DNA of 64,000 nucleotides from Micromonospora cremea (GCF_900143515.1 NZ_FSQT01000002.1:372001-436000); one strand, 5' to 3'; counted from the first letter of the stretch, positions 15,097 to 24,469 are shown. The notes: a model not told the origin generated them from the letters alone. A program made the numbers and translations.

Positions 15097-16728
15097 TCAG
15101 CGGCGGCTCTCGCCGCTGACGATCTCCTCGCGCTCGGGCCGGGGCTCGACCGGCGGGTGACCCGGTGAGACCGGCGCCTCGACCGGCTTCTCGATCGGGT
15201 AGAAGAAGCCCCGGACCGCCGGGCCGAGAGCCCCGAGCCGGTTCATCTTCTTCGGCACCACCCAGCCGACGTACTCCAGCTCGCCGTGGCCGTCCGCGTG
15301 CCCGTCCGCCGAGCTGAGCGGCTGGTGCACCTCGACGAACCGGCCGTCCGGCAGGCGCCGGATGATGCCGGTCTCCACGCCGTGCGCCAGCACCTCGCGG
15401 TCGTGCTGCTGCAGACCCAGGCAGAGCCGGTAGGTGATGTAGTACGCCAGCGGCGGGAGCACCAGCAGGCCGATCCGGCCGGCCCAGGTCATCGCGTTCA
15501 AGCTGATCTGGAGCTTGTCGGCGATCACGTCGTTGGCGCCGGAGAGCGTCAGCACGACGTAGAACGACACCGCCATGGCGCCGACCGCGGTCCGGGCCGG
15601 AACGTCCCGGGGCCGCTGGAGCAGGTTGTGGCTCTTGCGGTCCTTGAGGTGCCGGGCCTCCAGGAACGGGTACATCGTCGACAGGCCCACCAGGATGCCG
15701 GGCAGGACGACCGTCGGCCAGAACAGCGGTGGAATGACGTACCCGTCGCCGATCGGAATGGGGATCTCCCAGGCCGGCATGAGTCGGGTCGAGCCGTCGA
15801 GGAACATGACGTACCAGTCCGGCTGGCTGGCGGCCGAGACCACCCACGCCTCGTACGGGCCGAACAGCCAGATCGGGTTGATCTGGAACAGACCGCCCAT
15901 CAGCGCGATGACGCCGAAGACGACCATGAAGAAGCCGCCCTGCTTGAGCGCGTACCGCGGGAACATCCGCTCGCCGACCACGTTGCCGTTGGTCCGGCCG
16001 GGGCCGGGCCACTGGGTGTGCTTCTGCTTGAAGACCAGGCCCAGGTGGACGCTGATCAGCGCGACGAGCAGACCCGGGATGAGCAGCACGTGGGCGATGA
16101 AGAACCGGCTGATGATGATCGTGCCGGGGAACTCACCGCCGAAGATCGACGACGTGAGCCAGGAGCCGATCACCGGGATGGACAGCATGATCGCCGAGGC
16201 GATCCGCAGGCCGGTGCCGGACAGGCCGTCGTCCGGCAGCGAGTAGCCGGTGAAGCCGGCCAGGAAGCCGACCCAGAACAGCAGCGAGCCGATGATCCAG
16301 TTGGTCTCGCGCGGCTTGCGGAAGGCGCCGGTGAAGAAGACCCGCAGCATGTGCACGACGATCGCGGCCATGAACAGCAGCGCCGACCAGTGGTGCATCT
16401 GCCGCATCACCAGACCACCCCGGACGTCGAACGAGATGTCCAGGCTGGAGGCGTACGCGGCGGACATCGGCGTGCCCTGCAACGGGGCGTAGCTGCCGTC
16501 GTAGACCACCTCGGTCATCGCCGGCTCGAAGAAGAAGGTCAGGAACACACCGGTCAACAGCAGCACGACGAACGAGAACAGCGCGATCTCGCCCAGCAGG
16601 AAGGACCAGTGGTCCGGGAAGACCTTGTTCAGCAGCCGGCGCAGCGGGGTGGCCACCTGGAAGCGGTCGTCCACTCCCACCGCGGCCTTGCCCGGCGTTG
16701 CTGCCAGGTCAAACTTTCGACGCTTCAT
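15097..16728 (-). CDS. qcrB: Cytochrome bc1 complex cytochrome b subunit
   Basis: 543 residues, longer than mitochondrial cytochrome b because of an actinobacterial C-terminal extension. Helices with paired haem-ligand histidines are visible ('MRQMHHWSALLF' and 'FFIAHVLLIPGLL', 'VHLGLVF'). The quinol-site motif reads PDWY ('QPDWYVMF') in place of PEWY, usual in actinobacteria. QcrB oxidises menaquinol in the bcc-aa3 supercomplex of the cytoplasmic membrane. It overlaps qcrA by 4 bp (ATGA). This is the target of the antitubercular imidazopyridine class in mycobacteria. Confidence 0.97.
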   Translation of the reverse strand: MKRRKFDLAATPGKAAVGVDDRFQVATPLRRLLNKVFPDHWSFLLGEIALFSFVVLLLTGVFLTFFFEPAMTEVVYDGSYAPLQGTPMSAAYASSLDISFDVRGGLVMRQMHHWSALLFMAAIVVHMLRVFFTGAFRKPRETNWIIGSLLFWVGFLAGFTGYSLPDDGLSGTGLRIASAIMLSIPVIGSWLTSSIFGGEFPGTIIISRFFIAHVLLIPGLLVALISVHLGLVFKQKHTQWPGPGRTNGNVVGERMFPRYALKQGGFFMVVFGVIALMGGLFQINPIWLFGPYEAWVVSAASQPDWYVMFLDGSTRLMPAWEIPIPIGDGYVIPPLFWPTVVLPGILVGLSTMYPFLEARHLKDRKSHNLLQRPRDVPARTAVGAMAVSFYVVLTLSGANDVIADKLQISLNAMTWAGRIGLLVLPPLAYYITYRLCLGLQQHDREVLAHGVETGIIRRLPDGRFVEVHQPLSSADGHADGHGELEYVGWVVPKKMNRLGALGPAVRGFFYPIEKPVEAPVSPGHPPVEPRPEREEIVSGESRR

Positions 16729-17819
16729 GGCCGCTCCCAGAAATCAGGCCCGACGGTCTCGGTGTAGTCGGACTTCGCCACGAAGAAGCCCTCGGAGTCC
16801 ACCTCGATCGGCAGCTGCGGCAGCCGCCGGCTGGCGGGGCCGAAGACGGGCCGGGCGTTGTCGGTGATCAGGAACTGGGACTGGTGGCACGGGCAGAGCA
16901 GCCGGTTGGTCTGCTGCTCGAACAGGCTTGCCGGGCAACCGGCGTGCGTGCAGACCTTGGAGAAGGCCGCGTAGTTGCCCCACATGTAGTCGCCGTGGCC
17001 GACGTCCGGCCGCGAGTTGGCTTCCCGGGACTTCTGGGCATCCGCATCGCGCAGGTGGATCAGCAGCGTCGGCGAATCGGCGTGCCGGTTGCTCACACCG
17101 TGCTCGATGCCCGGGAAGACCGTCAGCTGACCGCCGGCGCTGATGTCCGCCGGGCGGACCGGCCGGCCGTCCTCACGGACCAGCCGGATCTTCTGCCCGC
17201 CCTCCGCCGGGGCGAACCCGGTGGTGAACATCTGGTTGTTCTTGTGCGGCTGGGAGATCAGGCCGCCGACCAGGGGCGCCGCGACCACCGCCCCGACCGG
17301 CACGAGACCGGCCAGCAGCGAGATGCCGAGCAGCGGGCGACGCTTCACGCCCAGCTCGTCGGCCATGTAGAGCATGGTCTGACCGGTGATGGTGCGGCCG
17401 TCCGCGTCCACCGCGCCCTCGTGCCGGTCCTGGATCGAGACCTCCTTGGGCAGCAGCTTCTTGCCCCAGGTCAGGATGCCGAAACCGACGGCGAGCAGGG
17501 CGATGCCGAGGGTGGCGCCCAGCAGCGGGGTGTAGAACTTGTCACCGCCGCGGCCCGGCTCGTACTGCCACGGCCACCAGATGTAGATGGCCAGGAAGGC
17601 GGTCGCCGCCAGGCCGGTGATCAGGAAGAACCCGGCCACCACCCGGGTCAGGCGGCGCTCGGCCTTGGTGCCGGGCTGCACCTGCGGCTCGTAGTGGACG
17701 ATCTCGATGTCGTCCCGGCGCGCGCCTTCGCGCACGATGTCGAACCGGGTCAGCCCGGGGGTGTTCACGTCGAGCGGCTCCCGGCCCTGCTGGGCCTGGT
17801 GCTCGGTGTGGGTGCTCAT
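16725..17819 (-). CDS. qcrA: Cytochrome bc1 complex Rieske iron-sulfur subunit
   Basis: 364 residues. Three membrane helices in the N-terminal half ('VVAGFFLITGLAATAFLAIY' region, 'LLGATLGIALLAVGFGI', 'LLAGLVPVGAVVAAPLVGG') are typical of actinobacterial QcrA. The 2Fe-2S ligands are in 'CTHAGCPASL' and 'CPCHQSQF'. It passes electrons from menaquinol to the dihaem cytochrome QcrC. It lies between qcrC and qcrB in the operon. Confidence 0.97.
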   Translation of the reverse strand: MSTHTEHQAQQGREPLDVNTPGLTRFDIVREGARRDDIEIVHYEPQVQPGTKAERRLTRVVAGFFLITGLAATAFLAIYIWWPWQYEPGRGGDKFYTPLLGATLGIALLAVGFGILTWGKKLLPKEVSIQDRHEGAVDADGRTITGQTMLYMADELGVKRRPLLGISLLAGLVPVGAVVAAPLVGGLISQPHKNNQMFTTGFAPAEGGQKIRLVREDGRPVRPADISAGGQLTVFPGIEHGVSNRHADSPTLLIHLRDADAQKSREANSRPDVGHGDYMWGNYAAFSKVCTHAGCPASLFEQQTNRLLCPCHQSQFLITDNARPVFGPASRRLPQLPIEVDSEGFFVAKSDYTETVGPDFWERP

Positions 17820-17883
17820 GCCGTCACCTCGCTACGGGTGGCGCCGAGCGGCACCACGGCACTGAATCGGATGCTCCGCTCGG

Positions 17884-18720
17884 TCACGACTTACCCGCAA
17901 TCCACAGGCTAGCGAAGACGAGCGCCACGATGCCAACCAGGAAGATCGCCAGGCCCTCGGTGGACGGCCCGTACCGGCCGAGGTTGAACCCGCCCGGGTC
18001 CTGGTCGTGCTTCAGGGTCTCCTGGATGTACGCGATGATGTCGGCCTTCTGCTCCGGCCGGAGCTGGTTGTCACCGAACACCGGCATGTTCTGCGGGCCG
18101 CTCAGCATCGCCGCGTAGATCTGCCGGTCGGTCGCCGGGTGCAGACTCGGGGCGAACTTGCCCGAGGAGAGCGCGCCGCCACCGCCGCCGAAGGCGTGGC
18201 ACTGCGAGCAGTTGATCCGGAACAGCTCACCGCCGGAAGCGATGTTGCCGTCCTCGCGGAGGTTGTCGCCCTCCGGCACGATCGGGCCGCCGCCGAGCTC
18301 CTGGATGTACTGGGCCAGCTGGCGGGTCTGCTCGTCGGTGAAGAGCGGGGGCTTGCGGTGCGCCTGGGCCTCCTGGCGGGCCAGCGGCATGCGGCCGCTG
18401 CTGACCTGGAACTCGACCGAGGCCGCGCCGACGCCGATCAGGCTCGGTCCGCGGCCCTCGACGCCCTGGGCATTGCGTCCGTGGCAGGTGACACAGCTCA
18501 CGTCGAACAGCGCCTTGCCCTCGGCGGCGGCGCCGGTCAGCGGCGGGTTGTCCTGCGCCTGCGCACCGGGGGCGAAGACGGTGTAGGCGCCGCCGGCGAG
18601 CATCAGCGCGGCGAACAGCCGGACCGCGGCGCCCAGCCGGCGGCGGCCCCTGCTGCGCGCGGCGGGCCGCTCGCGCAGCCGCGCGAGCAGACCGCGTCGG
18701 CGGTCGTTGTCAGAAGTCAT
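17884..18720 (-). CDS. qcrC: Dihaem cytochrome c subunit of the bcc complex
   Basis: 278 residues. A signal/anchor helix lies at ~28-52 ('LFAALMLAGGAYTVFAPGAQ') and a C-terminal anchor helix near 255-275. Two CxxCH haem-c sites are present (CVTCH and CSQCH), the actinobacterial dihaem arrangement that replaces a soluble cytochrome c and wires the bcc complex directly to the aa3 oxidase. It follows ctaE and precedes qcrA by 64 bp. Confidence 0.97.
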   Translation of the reverse strand: MTSDNDRRRGLLARLRERPAARSRGRRRLGAAVRLFAALMLAGGAYTVFAPGAQAQDNPPLTGAAAEGKALFDVSCVTCHGRNAQGVEGRGPSLIGVGAASVEFQVSSGRMPLARQEAQAHRKPPLFTDEQTRQLAQYIQELGGGPIVPEGDNLREDGNIASGGELFRINCSQCHAFGGGGGALSSGKFAPSLHPATDRQIYAAMLSGPQNMPVFGDNQLRPEQKADIIAYIQETLKHDQDPGGFNLGRYGPSTEGLAIFLVGIVALVFASLWIAGKS

Positions 18721-18793
18721 GAGCTGTGTCCTTAACCGGGTTGGACCTTGTCTCAGGGGACGGAGCAGCGGCGCGGTTCGTGACGCGCCAAGA

Positions 18794-19393
18794 TCACTGA
18801 AGCCAGTAGATCATGGCGTACAGCCCGATCCACACGACGTCGACGAAGTGCCAGTAGTACGACACGACGATCGCCGAGGTCGCCTGCGCCGGGGTGAACC
18901 GGCCCATGGTGGTACGGACCATGAAGATGATGAAGGCGATCAGGCCGCCGGTCACGTGCAGGCCGTGGAAGCCGGTGGTCAGGTAGAACATCGAGCCGTA
19001 GCCGTCTTCGTTGATCTTGACGCCCTCGTGCACCAGCGTGCGGTACTCGTTCACCTGACCGAGCACGAAGATCAGGCCCATCACGAAGGTGATGGTGAAC
19101 CAGCGCCGCAGCGCGTGCACATCACCCTTCTCCGCCGCGAAGACGCCGAGCTGGCACGTCACCGACGAGAGCACCAGGATCACGGTGAAGGTGGTCGCGT
19201 ACGGAATGTTCAGGTGCTCGGTGTGCTTCTCCCACTGCTCCGGCGCAGCCGCACGGATCGAGAAGTACATCGCGAACAACGCCGCGAAGAACATGAGTTC
19301 GCTGGAGAGCCACACGATCGTCCCGACGCTGACCATGTTCGGTCGGGTCAGAGAGTGGATCCGGCTCTTGTCAATGGCTGGGGCCGCAGTCAC
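18794..19393 (-). CDS. ctaE: Cytochrome aa3 oxidase subunit III
   Basis: 199 residues with five hydrophobic helices and the subunit III signature '[16 protein letters not shown]' and '[17 protein letters not shown]'. It is the first gene of the ctaE-qcrC-qcrA-qcrB unit. It is divergent from ctaG with 108 bp between them. Subunit I (ctaD) is not in this window, as is usual in actinobacteria. Confidence 0.96.
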   Translation of the reverse strand: MTAAPAIDKSRIHSLTRPNMVSVGTIVWLSSELMFFAALFAMYFSIRAAAPEQWEKHTEHLNIPYATTFTVILVLSSVTCQLGVFAAEKGDVHALRRWFTITFVMGLIFVLGQVNEYRTLVHEGVKINEDGYGSMFYLTTGFHGLHVTGGLIAFIIFMVRTTMGRFTPAQATSAIVVSYYWHFVDVVWIGLYAMIYWLQ

Positions 19394-19488
19394 GCCGTCA
19401 TTATTGCCCCTGACCGGGGCCGGCGATCAGCGGGGTGGCAAACCTGCGCCTTCCGTGGCCCGAGCGTCAGGGTCCGGTTCGCCTGGCC

Positions 19489-19494
19489 TAGCCT
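19489..19494 (+). promoter_or_regulatory. -10 box TAGCCT for leaderless ctaG transcript
   Basis: TAGCCT ends 7 nt before GTG 19502 in the ctaE-ctaG divergent gap. Confidence 0.5.
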
Positions 19495-19501
19495 GAAAAG
19501 C

Positions 19502-20488
19502 GTGCTGCACGTCGATTCGATCTTCGCCGCCACCTCGGCCGTCCCGGCCGCGGTGCTCGCGGCCACTCCGGCGGGCCCGCCAGCCCTGGCCGCAGGGGGC
19601 GAGGCGACCCCGCCCCCGTTCACCGTCGGCGCGGTGCTGACCGAGACCCGGCTGGACAGCTGGCTGGCCCTCGGCCTGGTGCTCGCCGCCGGCCTCTACC
19701 TCTACGGGGTGCACCGGCTGCGCCTTCGCGGCGACCGCTGGCCCATCTCCCGTACGGTGTTCTTCCTCGGCCCCGGCCTGGGCGGCATCGCGCTGGTCAC
19801 GGTCAGTGGGCTGCACGCGTACGACACCGCGCTGCTGTCGGTGCACATGGTCCAGCACATGGTGCTGTCGATGGTGGCGCCGATCTTCCTGGCGCTCGGC
19901 GCACCCATGACGCTGGCCCTGCGGACCCTGCCGGTCGGGGCGCGCAAGCGCCTGCTGGCGATCGTGCACAGCCGCGTCGCCCGGGTCTACAGCTTCCCGC
20001 TGGTGGCGTTCGCCATCTTCGTGGTCAACCCGTTCGCGCTGTACTTCAGTGACCTGTACCGCTTCACCCTGGAACACGCCTGGGCGCACGAGCTGGTGCA
20101 CGCGCACTTCATCATGACCGGCTGCGTGTTCTTCTGGCCACTGCTCGGCCTCGACCCGCTGCCGGGCCGCTGGCCGTACCCGGCCCGGGCGCTGCTGATG
20201 CTGCTCTCCGTGCCGTTCCACACCGTGCTCGGGCTCACCATCATGCAGAGCAGCACGCTCTTCGGCGGCGACTGGTACCCGTCGCTCAACCTGAGCTGGT
20301 CCGACCCCTGGGACGACCAGGTCGTCGCCGGCGGCATCCTGTGGGTTGGCGGCGAGTTCGTCAGCGTGACCATGCTCGCGGTGCTGGTGGTGCAGTGGAT
20401 CAAGCAGTCCGAGCGGGAGGCCCGCCGCGTCGACCGCGAACTGGACCGCCAGGAGGCCCGCGACCGCGCCGCCGGCACCCCCGCCTGA
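19502..20488 (+). CDS. Cytochrome c oxidase assembly protein, CtaG (caa3-type) family
   Basis: 328 residues with about seven membrane helices. Conserved His-rich helices ('LLSVHMVQHMVLSMVAP', 'ELVHAHFIMTGCVFFW', 'VPFHTVLGL') match the caa3_CtaG family, which helps copper-A/copper-B insertion into cytochrome oxidase. The C-terminus is a charged cytoplasmic tail ('REARRVDRELDRQEARDRA'). GTG 19502 is chosen from the -10 box just upstream; longer in-frame extensions run into the ctaE coding region. It is located beside the genes of the oxidase it would assemble. Confidence 0.88.
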   Translation: MLHVDSIFAATSAVPAAVLAATPAGPPALAAGGEATPPPFTVGAVLTETRLDSWLALGLVLAAGLYLYGVHRLRLRGDRWPISRTVFFLGPGLGGIALVTVSGLHAYDTALLSVHMVQHMVLSMVAPIFLALGAPMTLALRTLPVGARKRLLAIVHSRVARVYSFPLVAFAIFVVNPFALYFSDLYRFTLEHAWAHELVHAHFIMTGCVFFWPLLGLDPLPGRWPYPARALLMLLSVPFHTVLGLTIMQSSTLFGGDWYPSLNLSWSDPWDDQVVAGGILWVGGEFVSVTMLAVLVVQWIKQSEREARRVDRELDRQEARDRAAGTPA

Positions 20489-20594
20489 GCAGCGCCGACG
20501 GTACGCCGGAGCGCCGGCGACGGGCGGGATGTCGACTACGTCACGTCGACCGGTACGATCGGCGGGCAGCTACGAGGTGGGAGCCAGTCCAGCC

Positions 20595-20990
20595 ATGAGC
20601 GATCGTCAGTGCACCGTCCTGCTCTACAGCGACGACCCGCAGGTCCGTGACCGGATGCGGCTGGCCGTCGGCACCCGGCCCGCACCCGGGCTGCAGATCG
20701 AGTTCGTCGACGCGTCGACCTACGCCGAGAGCATCCGGCTGGTCGACGACTACGAGATCGACCTACTGCTGCTCGACGGCGAGGCCAGCCCGGGCGGCGG
20801 CATCGGCATCGCCCGGCAGATCAAGGACGACCGGGACGACGCTCCCCCGACCTGCGTGGTGATCGCTCGCGCCGCCGACCGATGGCTCGCCGCGTACGCC
20901 GAGGTCGACGCGACGCTGGTGCACCCGCTCGACCCGGTGACCACCGGCAGCACGGTGGCCGAGCTGCTGCGGACGCACGCACCCGCCTGA
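20595..20990 (+). CDS. Receiver-like (CheY-fold) single-domain protein
   Basis: 131 residues. It has the beta1 acidic pair ('LLYSDDPQVRDRM') and a candidate phosphoacceptor Asp in 'LLLLDGEASPGG', but the usual Lys at the end of beta5 is not evident ('THVHPLDP' region reads VHPLDP). It may therefore be a pseudo-receiver. GGTGGGAG lies upstream of ATG 20595. It sits between ctaG and trpD on the same strand; no histidine kinase is nearby. Confidence 0.75.
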   Translation: MSDRQCTVLLYSDDPQVRDRMRLAVGTRPAPGLQIEFVDASTYAESIRLVDDYEIDLLLLDGEASPGGGIGIARQIKDDRDDAPPTCVVIARAADRWLAAYAEVDATLVHPLDPVTTGSTVAELLRTHAPA

Positions 20991-21077
20991 CGTCCCCCGC
21001 TCCGGCACCGCCACGGCGCCGGATGAGTCGGCGCCGGTTCCAGCCCACCCGCACTTCGCACGCTCGGGAGGCCCGCC

Positions 21078-22124
21078 ATGGGCGATCGGACCTGGCCGCA
21101 CCTGCTCAACGCGCTGCTGCGCGGCGACGAGCTGTCCACCGCCGACACCGCCTGGGCGATGGGCGAGATCATGGCCGGCTCGGCGGGCGCCGCGCAGGTC
21201 GCCGGCTTCGCCGTGGCGCTACGGGCCAAGGGCGAGACGTCGGCCGAGCTGGCGGGGCTGGTGGAGACGATGCTGAGCCGGGCGGTCCCGGTCGACCTCC
21301 CCGACGAGCTGCGCTCCACCGCGCTGGACGTGGTGGGCACCGGCGGTGACCTCGCGCACACGGTCAACATCTCCACCATGGCCGCGCTGGTGGTGGCCGG
21401 CGCCGGCGTCCGGGTGGTCAAGCACGGCAACCGGGCCGCGTCCTCCTCCTGCGGCACCGCCGACCTGCTGGAGTTCCTCGGCGTCCCGCTCGACCTCGAC
21501 CCGGACGCGATCGTCCGCTGCGTCACCGAGGCCGGCATCGGGTTCTGCTTCGCCGCCCGGTTCCACCCCGGCATGCGGCACACCGGCCCGATCCGGCGGG
21601 AGCTGGGCGTGCCCACCGTCTTCAACTTCCTCGGCCCGCTGACCAACCCGGCCCGGCCGCGCGCCGGCGCCGTCGGCTGCTTCGACGCCCGCATGGCTCC
21701 GGTGATGGCCGGCGTGTTCGCCGCTCGCGGTGACTCGGTGCTGGTCATGCGCGGCGAGGACGGGCTGGACGAGTTCACCACCGCCGCGCCGACCCGGGTC
21801 TGGGCGGCGCAGGGCGGCACCGTACGCGAGGCCGTGCTGGACGCGACGGACCTGGGGGTACCCCGGTCCACCCTCGCGGACCTGCGCGGCGGTGACGCCG
21901 CGTACAACGCCGGCGTGGCCCGCCGCCTGCTGGCCGGCGAGACCGGCCCGGTCCGGGACGCGGTGCTGGTCAACGCGGCGGCGGCGCTGGCCACCCAGGG
22001 CCCGCTGGACGGGGATCTGACCGAGGCGCTGCGCGCCGGCCTGGACCGCGCCGCCGAGTCGATCGACTCCGGCGCGGCGGCCGACACCCTCGACCGCTGG
22101 ATCGAGATCGCCACCACCGCCTGA
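21078..22124 (+). CDS. trpD: Anthranilate phosphoribosyltransferase
   Basis: 348 residues. It joins anthranilate to PRPP in tryptophan synthesis. Signature blocks are GTGGD for PRPP binding, '[11 protein letters not shown]', '[17 protein letters not shown]' and '[13 protein letters not shown]'. Other trp genes are absent here; trpD also stands apart next to the ctaE/qcr genes in mycobacteria, so this placement is ancestral. ATG 21078 has GGGAGG about 8 nt upstream. Confidence 0.97.
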   Translation: MGDRTWPHLLNALLRGDELSTADTAWAMGEIMAGSAGAAQVAGFAVALRAKGETSAELAGLVETMLSRAVPVDLPDELRSTALDVVGTGGDLAHTVNISTMAALVVAGAGVRVVKHGNRAASSSCGTADLLEFLGVPLDLDPDAIVRCVTEAGIGFCFAARFHPGMRHTGPIRRELGVPTVFNFLGPLTNPARPRAGAVGCFDARMAPVMAGVFAARGDSVLVMRGEDGLDEFTTAAPTRVWAAQGGTVREAVLDATDLGVPRSTLADLRGGDAAYNAGVARRLLAGETGPVRDAVLVNAAAALATQGPLDGDLTEALRAGLDRAAESIDSGAAADTLDRWIEIATTA

Positions 22125-22130
22125 CCCGCC

Positions 22131-22182
22131 CCGCTCGCCCGCTCGCCTGCTCGTTCGCCTGCTCGCCCGCTCGCTCGCGCTG
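22131..22182. repeat. Degenerate CGCTCGCC-type simple repeat
   Basis: Five or more imperfect units of CGCTCGCCTG/CCGCTCGCC directly after the trpD stop. Similar GAGCGAGC-type low-complexity tracts occur near 24478-24530 and 33386-33420. They look like slippage-prone sequence, not a regulatory site. Confidence 0.5.
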
Positions 22183-22350
22183 CCTGCGCGCGGCGTGATC
22201 GGCTCGGGATCCTTCCGCAGTGTCCGGTGGACCGGAACGGCCCGAGTTCAATGCTGCCGAGTGGATCATGCGGTGACCTGGGCCGGACCGGCGCGGAGCC
22301 TTCCCGGGGCCCGCGAGCGGGCGGTGCGCGGGGAATTGTCGGACCCGCGT

Positions 22351-22376
22351 GGGAAACTACAGCCGAGTAGTTCTCC
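22351..22376. promoter_or_regulatory. Inverted repeat upstream of the zinc-ribbon gene
   Basis: GGGAAACTAC and GTAGTTCTCC pair at 8 of 10 positions around 6 nt. It lies 60-90 nt before GTG 22438 in an otherwise empty 313-bp gap, so it may be an operator. Confidence 0.4.
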
Positions 22377-22437
22377 GCTTCCGTTGTGCGTCGCTGTCGC
22401 GTCGGGGGCGGGCCGCCCGGAGTGAGAGGAGACGCCC

Positions 22438-22641
22438 GTGTCAGACCGCGAGCTCTACTGCGACGTCTGCGAGTGCGTGGCGCCGTTCGAGGTGCCGCCC
22501 TGCGTCGACGGCCACGGCACCGACTGTCCCGAGCTGATCTGCACCGGCTGCGGCGCCGCCGTGGTGATCGCCACCTTCACCAGCCCCGTCACCCGCCTGG
22601 CCGACCGTCGACGTCGCCAACCCACCCGCCACGCCGCCTGA
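22438..22641 (+). CDS. Small zinc-ribbon-like protein
   Basis: 67 residues. Cysteine pairs CDVCE near the N-terminus and CTGCG at ~residue 38 form a likely zinc ribbon, with two further cysteines (PPCVDG, DCPEL) between; the C-terminal ~20 residues are basic. GTG 22438 follows GAGAGGAGA at a good spacing. Composition, start signal and an upstream inverted repeat support a real gene. Function unknown; zinc ribbons of this size often bind nucleic acid or other proteins. Confidence 0.68.
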   Translation: MSDRELYCDVCECVAPFEVPPCVDGHGTDCPELICTGCGAAVVIATFTSPVTRLADRRRRQPTRHAA

Positions 22642-22725
22642 CCCGGCCACCCCTCACCCGCCTGGCCCGCGCCGCCACCATCACCTGGCGGCGCCGCCGC
22701 GCCCGCTCGGGTCACGCTGCCGCTC

Positions 22726-22800
22726 GATCAACTCGGTTTCGCCGATGTTGCGGTATCCCGCCGCACTGACACCCCCACATCGGCGATGTGAGGGTCGATC
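22726..22800. repeat. 75-bp GATC-bounded palindromic repeat, copy 3
   Basis: Starts GATCAACTCGG and ends GAGGGTCGATC, exactly the length of copy 1. About 25 of the first 35 bases match copy 1 and slightly more match copy 2. It lies in the 256-bp gap between the convergent zinc-ribbon and ctaF genes. Confidence 0.7.
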
Positions 22801-22825
22801 ACCTGGGCAGGGGTCCGGGCATGAC

Positions 22826-22859
22826 GAAGGCCCGCTCCCCCACTGGGGAACGGGCCTTC
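22826..22859. terminator. Terminator hairpin after ctaF
   Basis: Arms GAAGGCCCGCTCCCC and GGGGAACGGGCCTTC with one mismatch and a CACT loop, 38 bp beyond the ctaF stop. Confidence 0.75.
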
Positions 22860-22897
22860 GTGCTGCCATGGGCCGGCCGCGACCGCGACCGGGTGGG

Positions 22898-23326
22898 TCA
22901 GTGCTCGGCGGTGCGCCGGGTGCCGCTGTAGTACTCGAAGAGCAGCCCGCAGGCGGCGAAGATGACCGCCACCAGACCGGCGCCGACCAGCCAGAGCTGC
23001 CAGAACGCCAGGCCCACGCTGGCGATCGCGGCGGCCAACGCCAGCCCGAACGGCCAGTAGCTGCCGGGGCTGAAGAAGCCGACCTCACCGGCGCCGTCGG
23101 CGATCTCGGCGTCCGGCCGGTCCTCCGGGCGCAGGTCGATACGGCGCGAGACGAACCAGAAGAAGCCGCCGCACATCGTGCAGAGCAGGAAGGACAGCAG
23201 CAGCGCGATGGTGCCCACCCACTCGACGCCGCCGGACGACGCACCGGCCGTCCAGGCACCGTAGAGGATCGTGGCGCCGAACAGGAACGCGGCGATGATC
23301 AGGAAGATACGCCATTCGGTCTTCAT
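22898..23326 (-). CDS. ctaF: Cytochrome aa3 oxidase subunit IV (actinobacterial)
   Basis: 142 residues, four membrane helices in two pairs. The start 'MKTEWRIFLIIAAFLFGATI' and the 'GFFSPGSYWPFGLALAA' block are hallmarks of actinobacterial CtaF (Rv2199c). It stabilises the aa3 oxidase in the supercomplex. It follows ctaC by 9 bp. Confidence 0.95.
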   Translation of the reverse strand: MKTEWRIFLIIAAFLFGATILYGAWTAGASSGGVEWVGTIALLLSFLLCTMCGGFFWFVSRRIDLRPEDRPDAEIADGAGEVGFFSPGSYWPFGLALAAAIASVGLAFWQLWLVGAGLVAVIFAACGLLFEYYSGTRRTAEH

Positions 23327-23335
23327 GCCGTTGCC

Positions 23336-24307
23336 TCAGCTTCCCGTGCCGGCCGGAGCGCTGTCCGGGTTGAAGTTGCTCCGCGTCCGCCGGGTCTCGA
23401 ACGGCTGCGTGGTTTCCGCGTACGGCTTCTCACCGATGGCGGTCAGCGCGTCCTGGGTGGACTTGCCGCTCTGCTTGGCCGCCAGGAACTGGTCGTACTG
23501 CTCCGGCGAGACCACCCGCAGCTCGAAGTTCATGAACGCGTGGTAGCTGCCGCACAGCTCGGCGCAGCGCCCGACGTAGGCACCCTCGGTCTCCAGGCTG
23601 GAGACCTCGAACACGTTGCGGATCTTGCCCGGCATGACGTCCCGCTTGAACAGCAGCTCGGGCACCCAGAACGAGTGGATGACGTCGCGGCTGGTCTCCT
23701 CGAACCGGATCGACCGGTTGGTCGGCAGCACCAGCACCGGGATGACCTCGCTGGTGCCGAGCGTCGACGCGGTGGTGCGGGCGTCGGTGCCCTGCCCGTC
23801 GCGGTAGTTGAACTGCCAGTTCCACTTGAAGGCGACGACCTCGACCGTGACGTCGGGGTTCTTCGACAACTTGTCCACGTCGGTCTGCACGATCGCCGTG
23901 TAGTAGAAGAGCACGGAGACGATCAGGATCGGCGCGATGGTGTAGAGGAACTCCATCGGCAGGTTGTAGCGCGTCTGCACCGGCAGCGCGTTGCCACGCT
24001 TGCGGTAACGAATGACGCACCAGAAGATCAGACCCCACACGAAGACGCCGACCGCGAGGGCGGCGATGCAGGAGGCGATCCACAGGTCGTACATCCGCCG
24101 GGACTCGGCCGAGATGCCCCCCTGCGGCCAGCCGAAGCCGTCGAACGCCTGACCGACGTCACAGCCCGTGAGCAGGACCAGCAGCGCCACGCCACCGAGA
24201 CCGAGCCCGGCCACCCGACCAGCACCACGCCGCCGGCGTCCACCGACCCCTCGGGAAGCGCTGTGCCGTACGGCCGACGGCCGTACCTCCGAACTCCTTG
24301 CGACCAC
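23336..24307 (-). CDS. ctaC: Cytochrome aa3 oxidase subunit II, lipoprotein
   Basis: 323 residues. A basic N-terminus, a hydrophobic stretch and the lipobox LLTGC mark it as a lipoprotein. Two membrane helices follow ('LWIASCIAALAVGVFVWGLI', 'EFLYTIAPILIVSVLFYY'). The cupredoxin domain has CuA ligands in 'VIHSFWVPE' and 'CAELCGSYHAFM' (C-x3-C-x3-H-x2-M). It accepts electrons from QcrC. GTG 24307 is preceded by AGGGAGG. It forms a unit with ctaF. Confidence 0.96.
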   Translation of the reverse strand: MVARSSEVRPSAVRHSASRGVGGRRRRGAGRVAGLGLGGVALLVLLTGCDVGQAFDGFGWPQGGISAESRRMYDLWIASCIAALAVGVFVWGLIFWCVIRYRKRGNALPVQTRYNLPMEFLYTIAPILIVSVLFYYTAIVQTDVDKLSKNPDVTVEVVAFKWNWQFNYRDGQGTDARTTASTLGTSEVIPVLVLPTNRSIRFEETSRDVIHSFWVPELLFKRDVMPGKIRNVFEVSSLETEGAYVGRCAELCGSYHAFMNFELRVVSPEQYDQFLAAKQSGKSTQDALTAIGEKPYAETTQPFETRRTRSNFNPDSAPAGTGS

Positions 24308-24463
24308 CTGGTCCTGCCTCCCTAGCGCGCCGCGGTGCGTCTTTCCTCAGCACCGGCGGCAAAGGCGTCACCGACGGTCGCAGATTACTCGACCATGACG
24401 GACTCGGCCGTGGTGGGGTCACTGTCCGCCCCCATCGGGGGGATCCTGGGCATACCGCCGCGA

Positions 24464-24469
24464 TAGCGT
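24464..24469 (+). promoter_or_regulatory. -10 box TAGCGT upstream of the cysteine desulfurase gene
   Basis: TAGCGT ends 8 nt before an in-frame GTG at 24478 and 68 nt before the chosen GTG 24538. If 24478 is used the protein gains 20 low-complexity residues; if 24538 is used the mRNA has a short leader. Confidence 0.4.

Noticed and set aside
18707..19501. N-terminal extension of CtaG
   Set aside because: It reads antisense through ctaE and lacks hydrophobic character; a -10 box defines GTG 19502.
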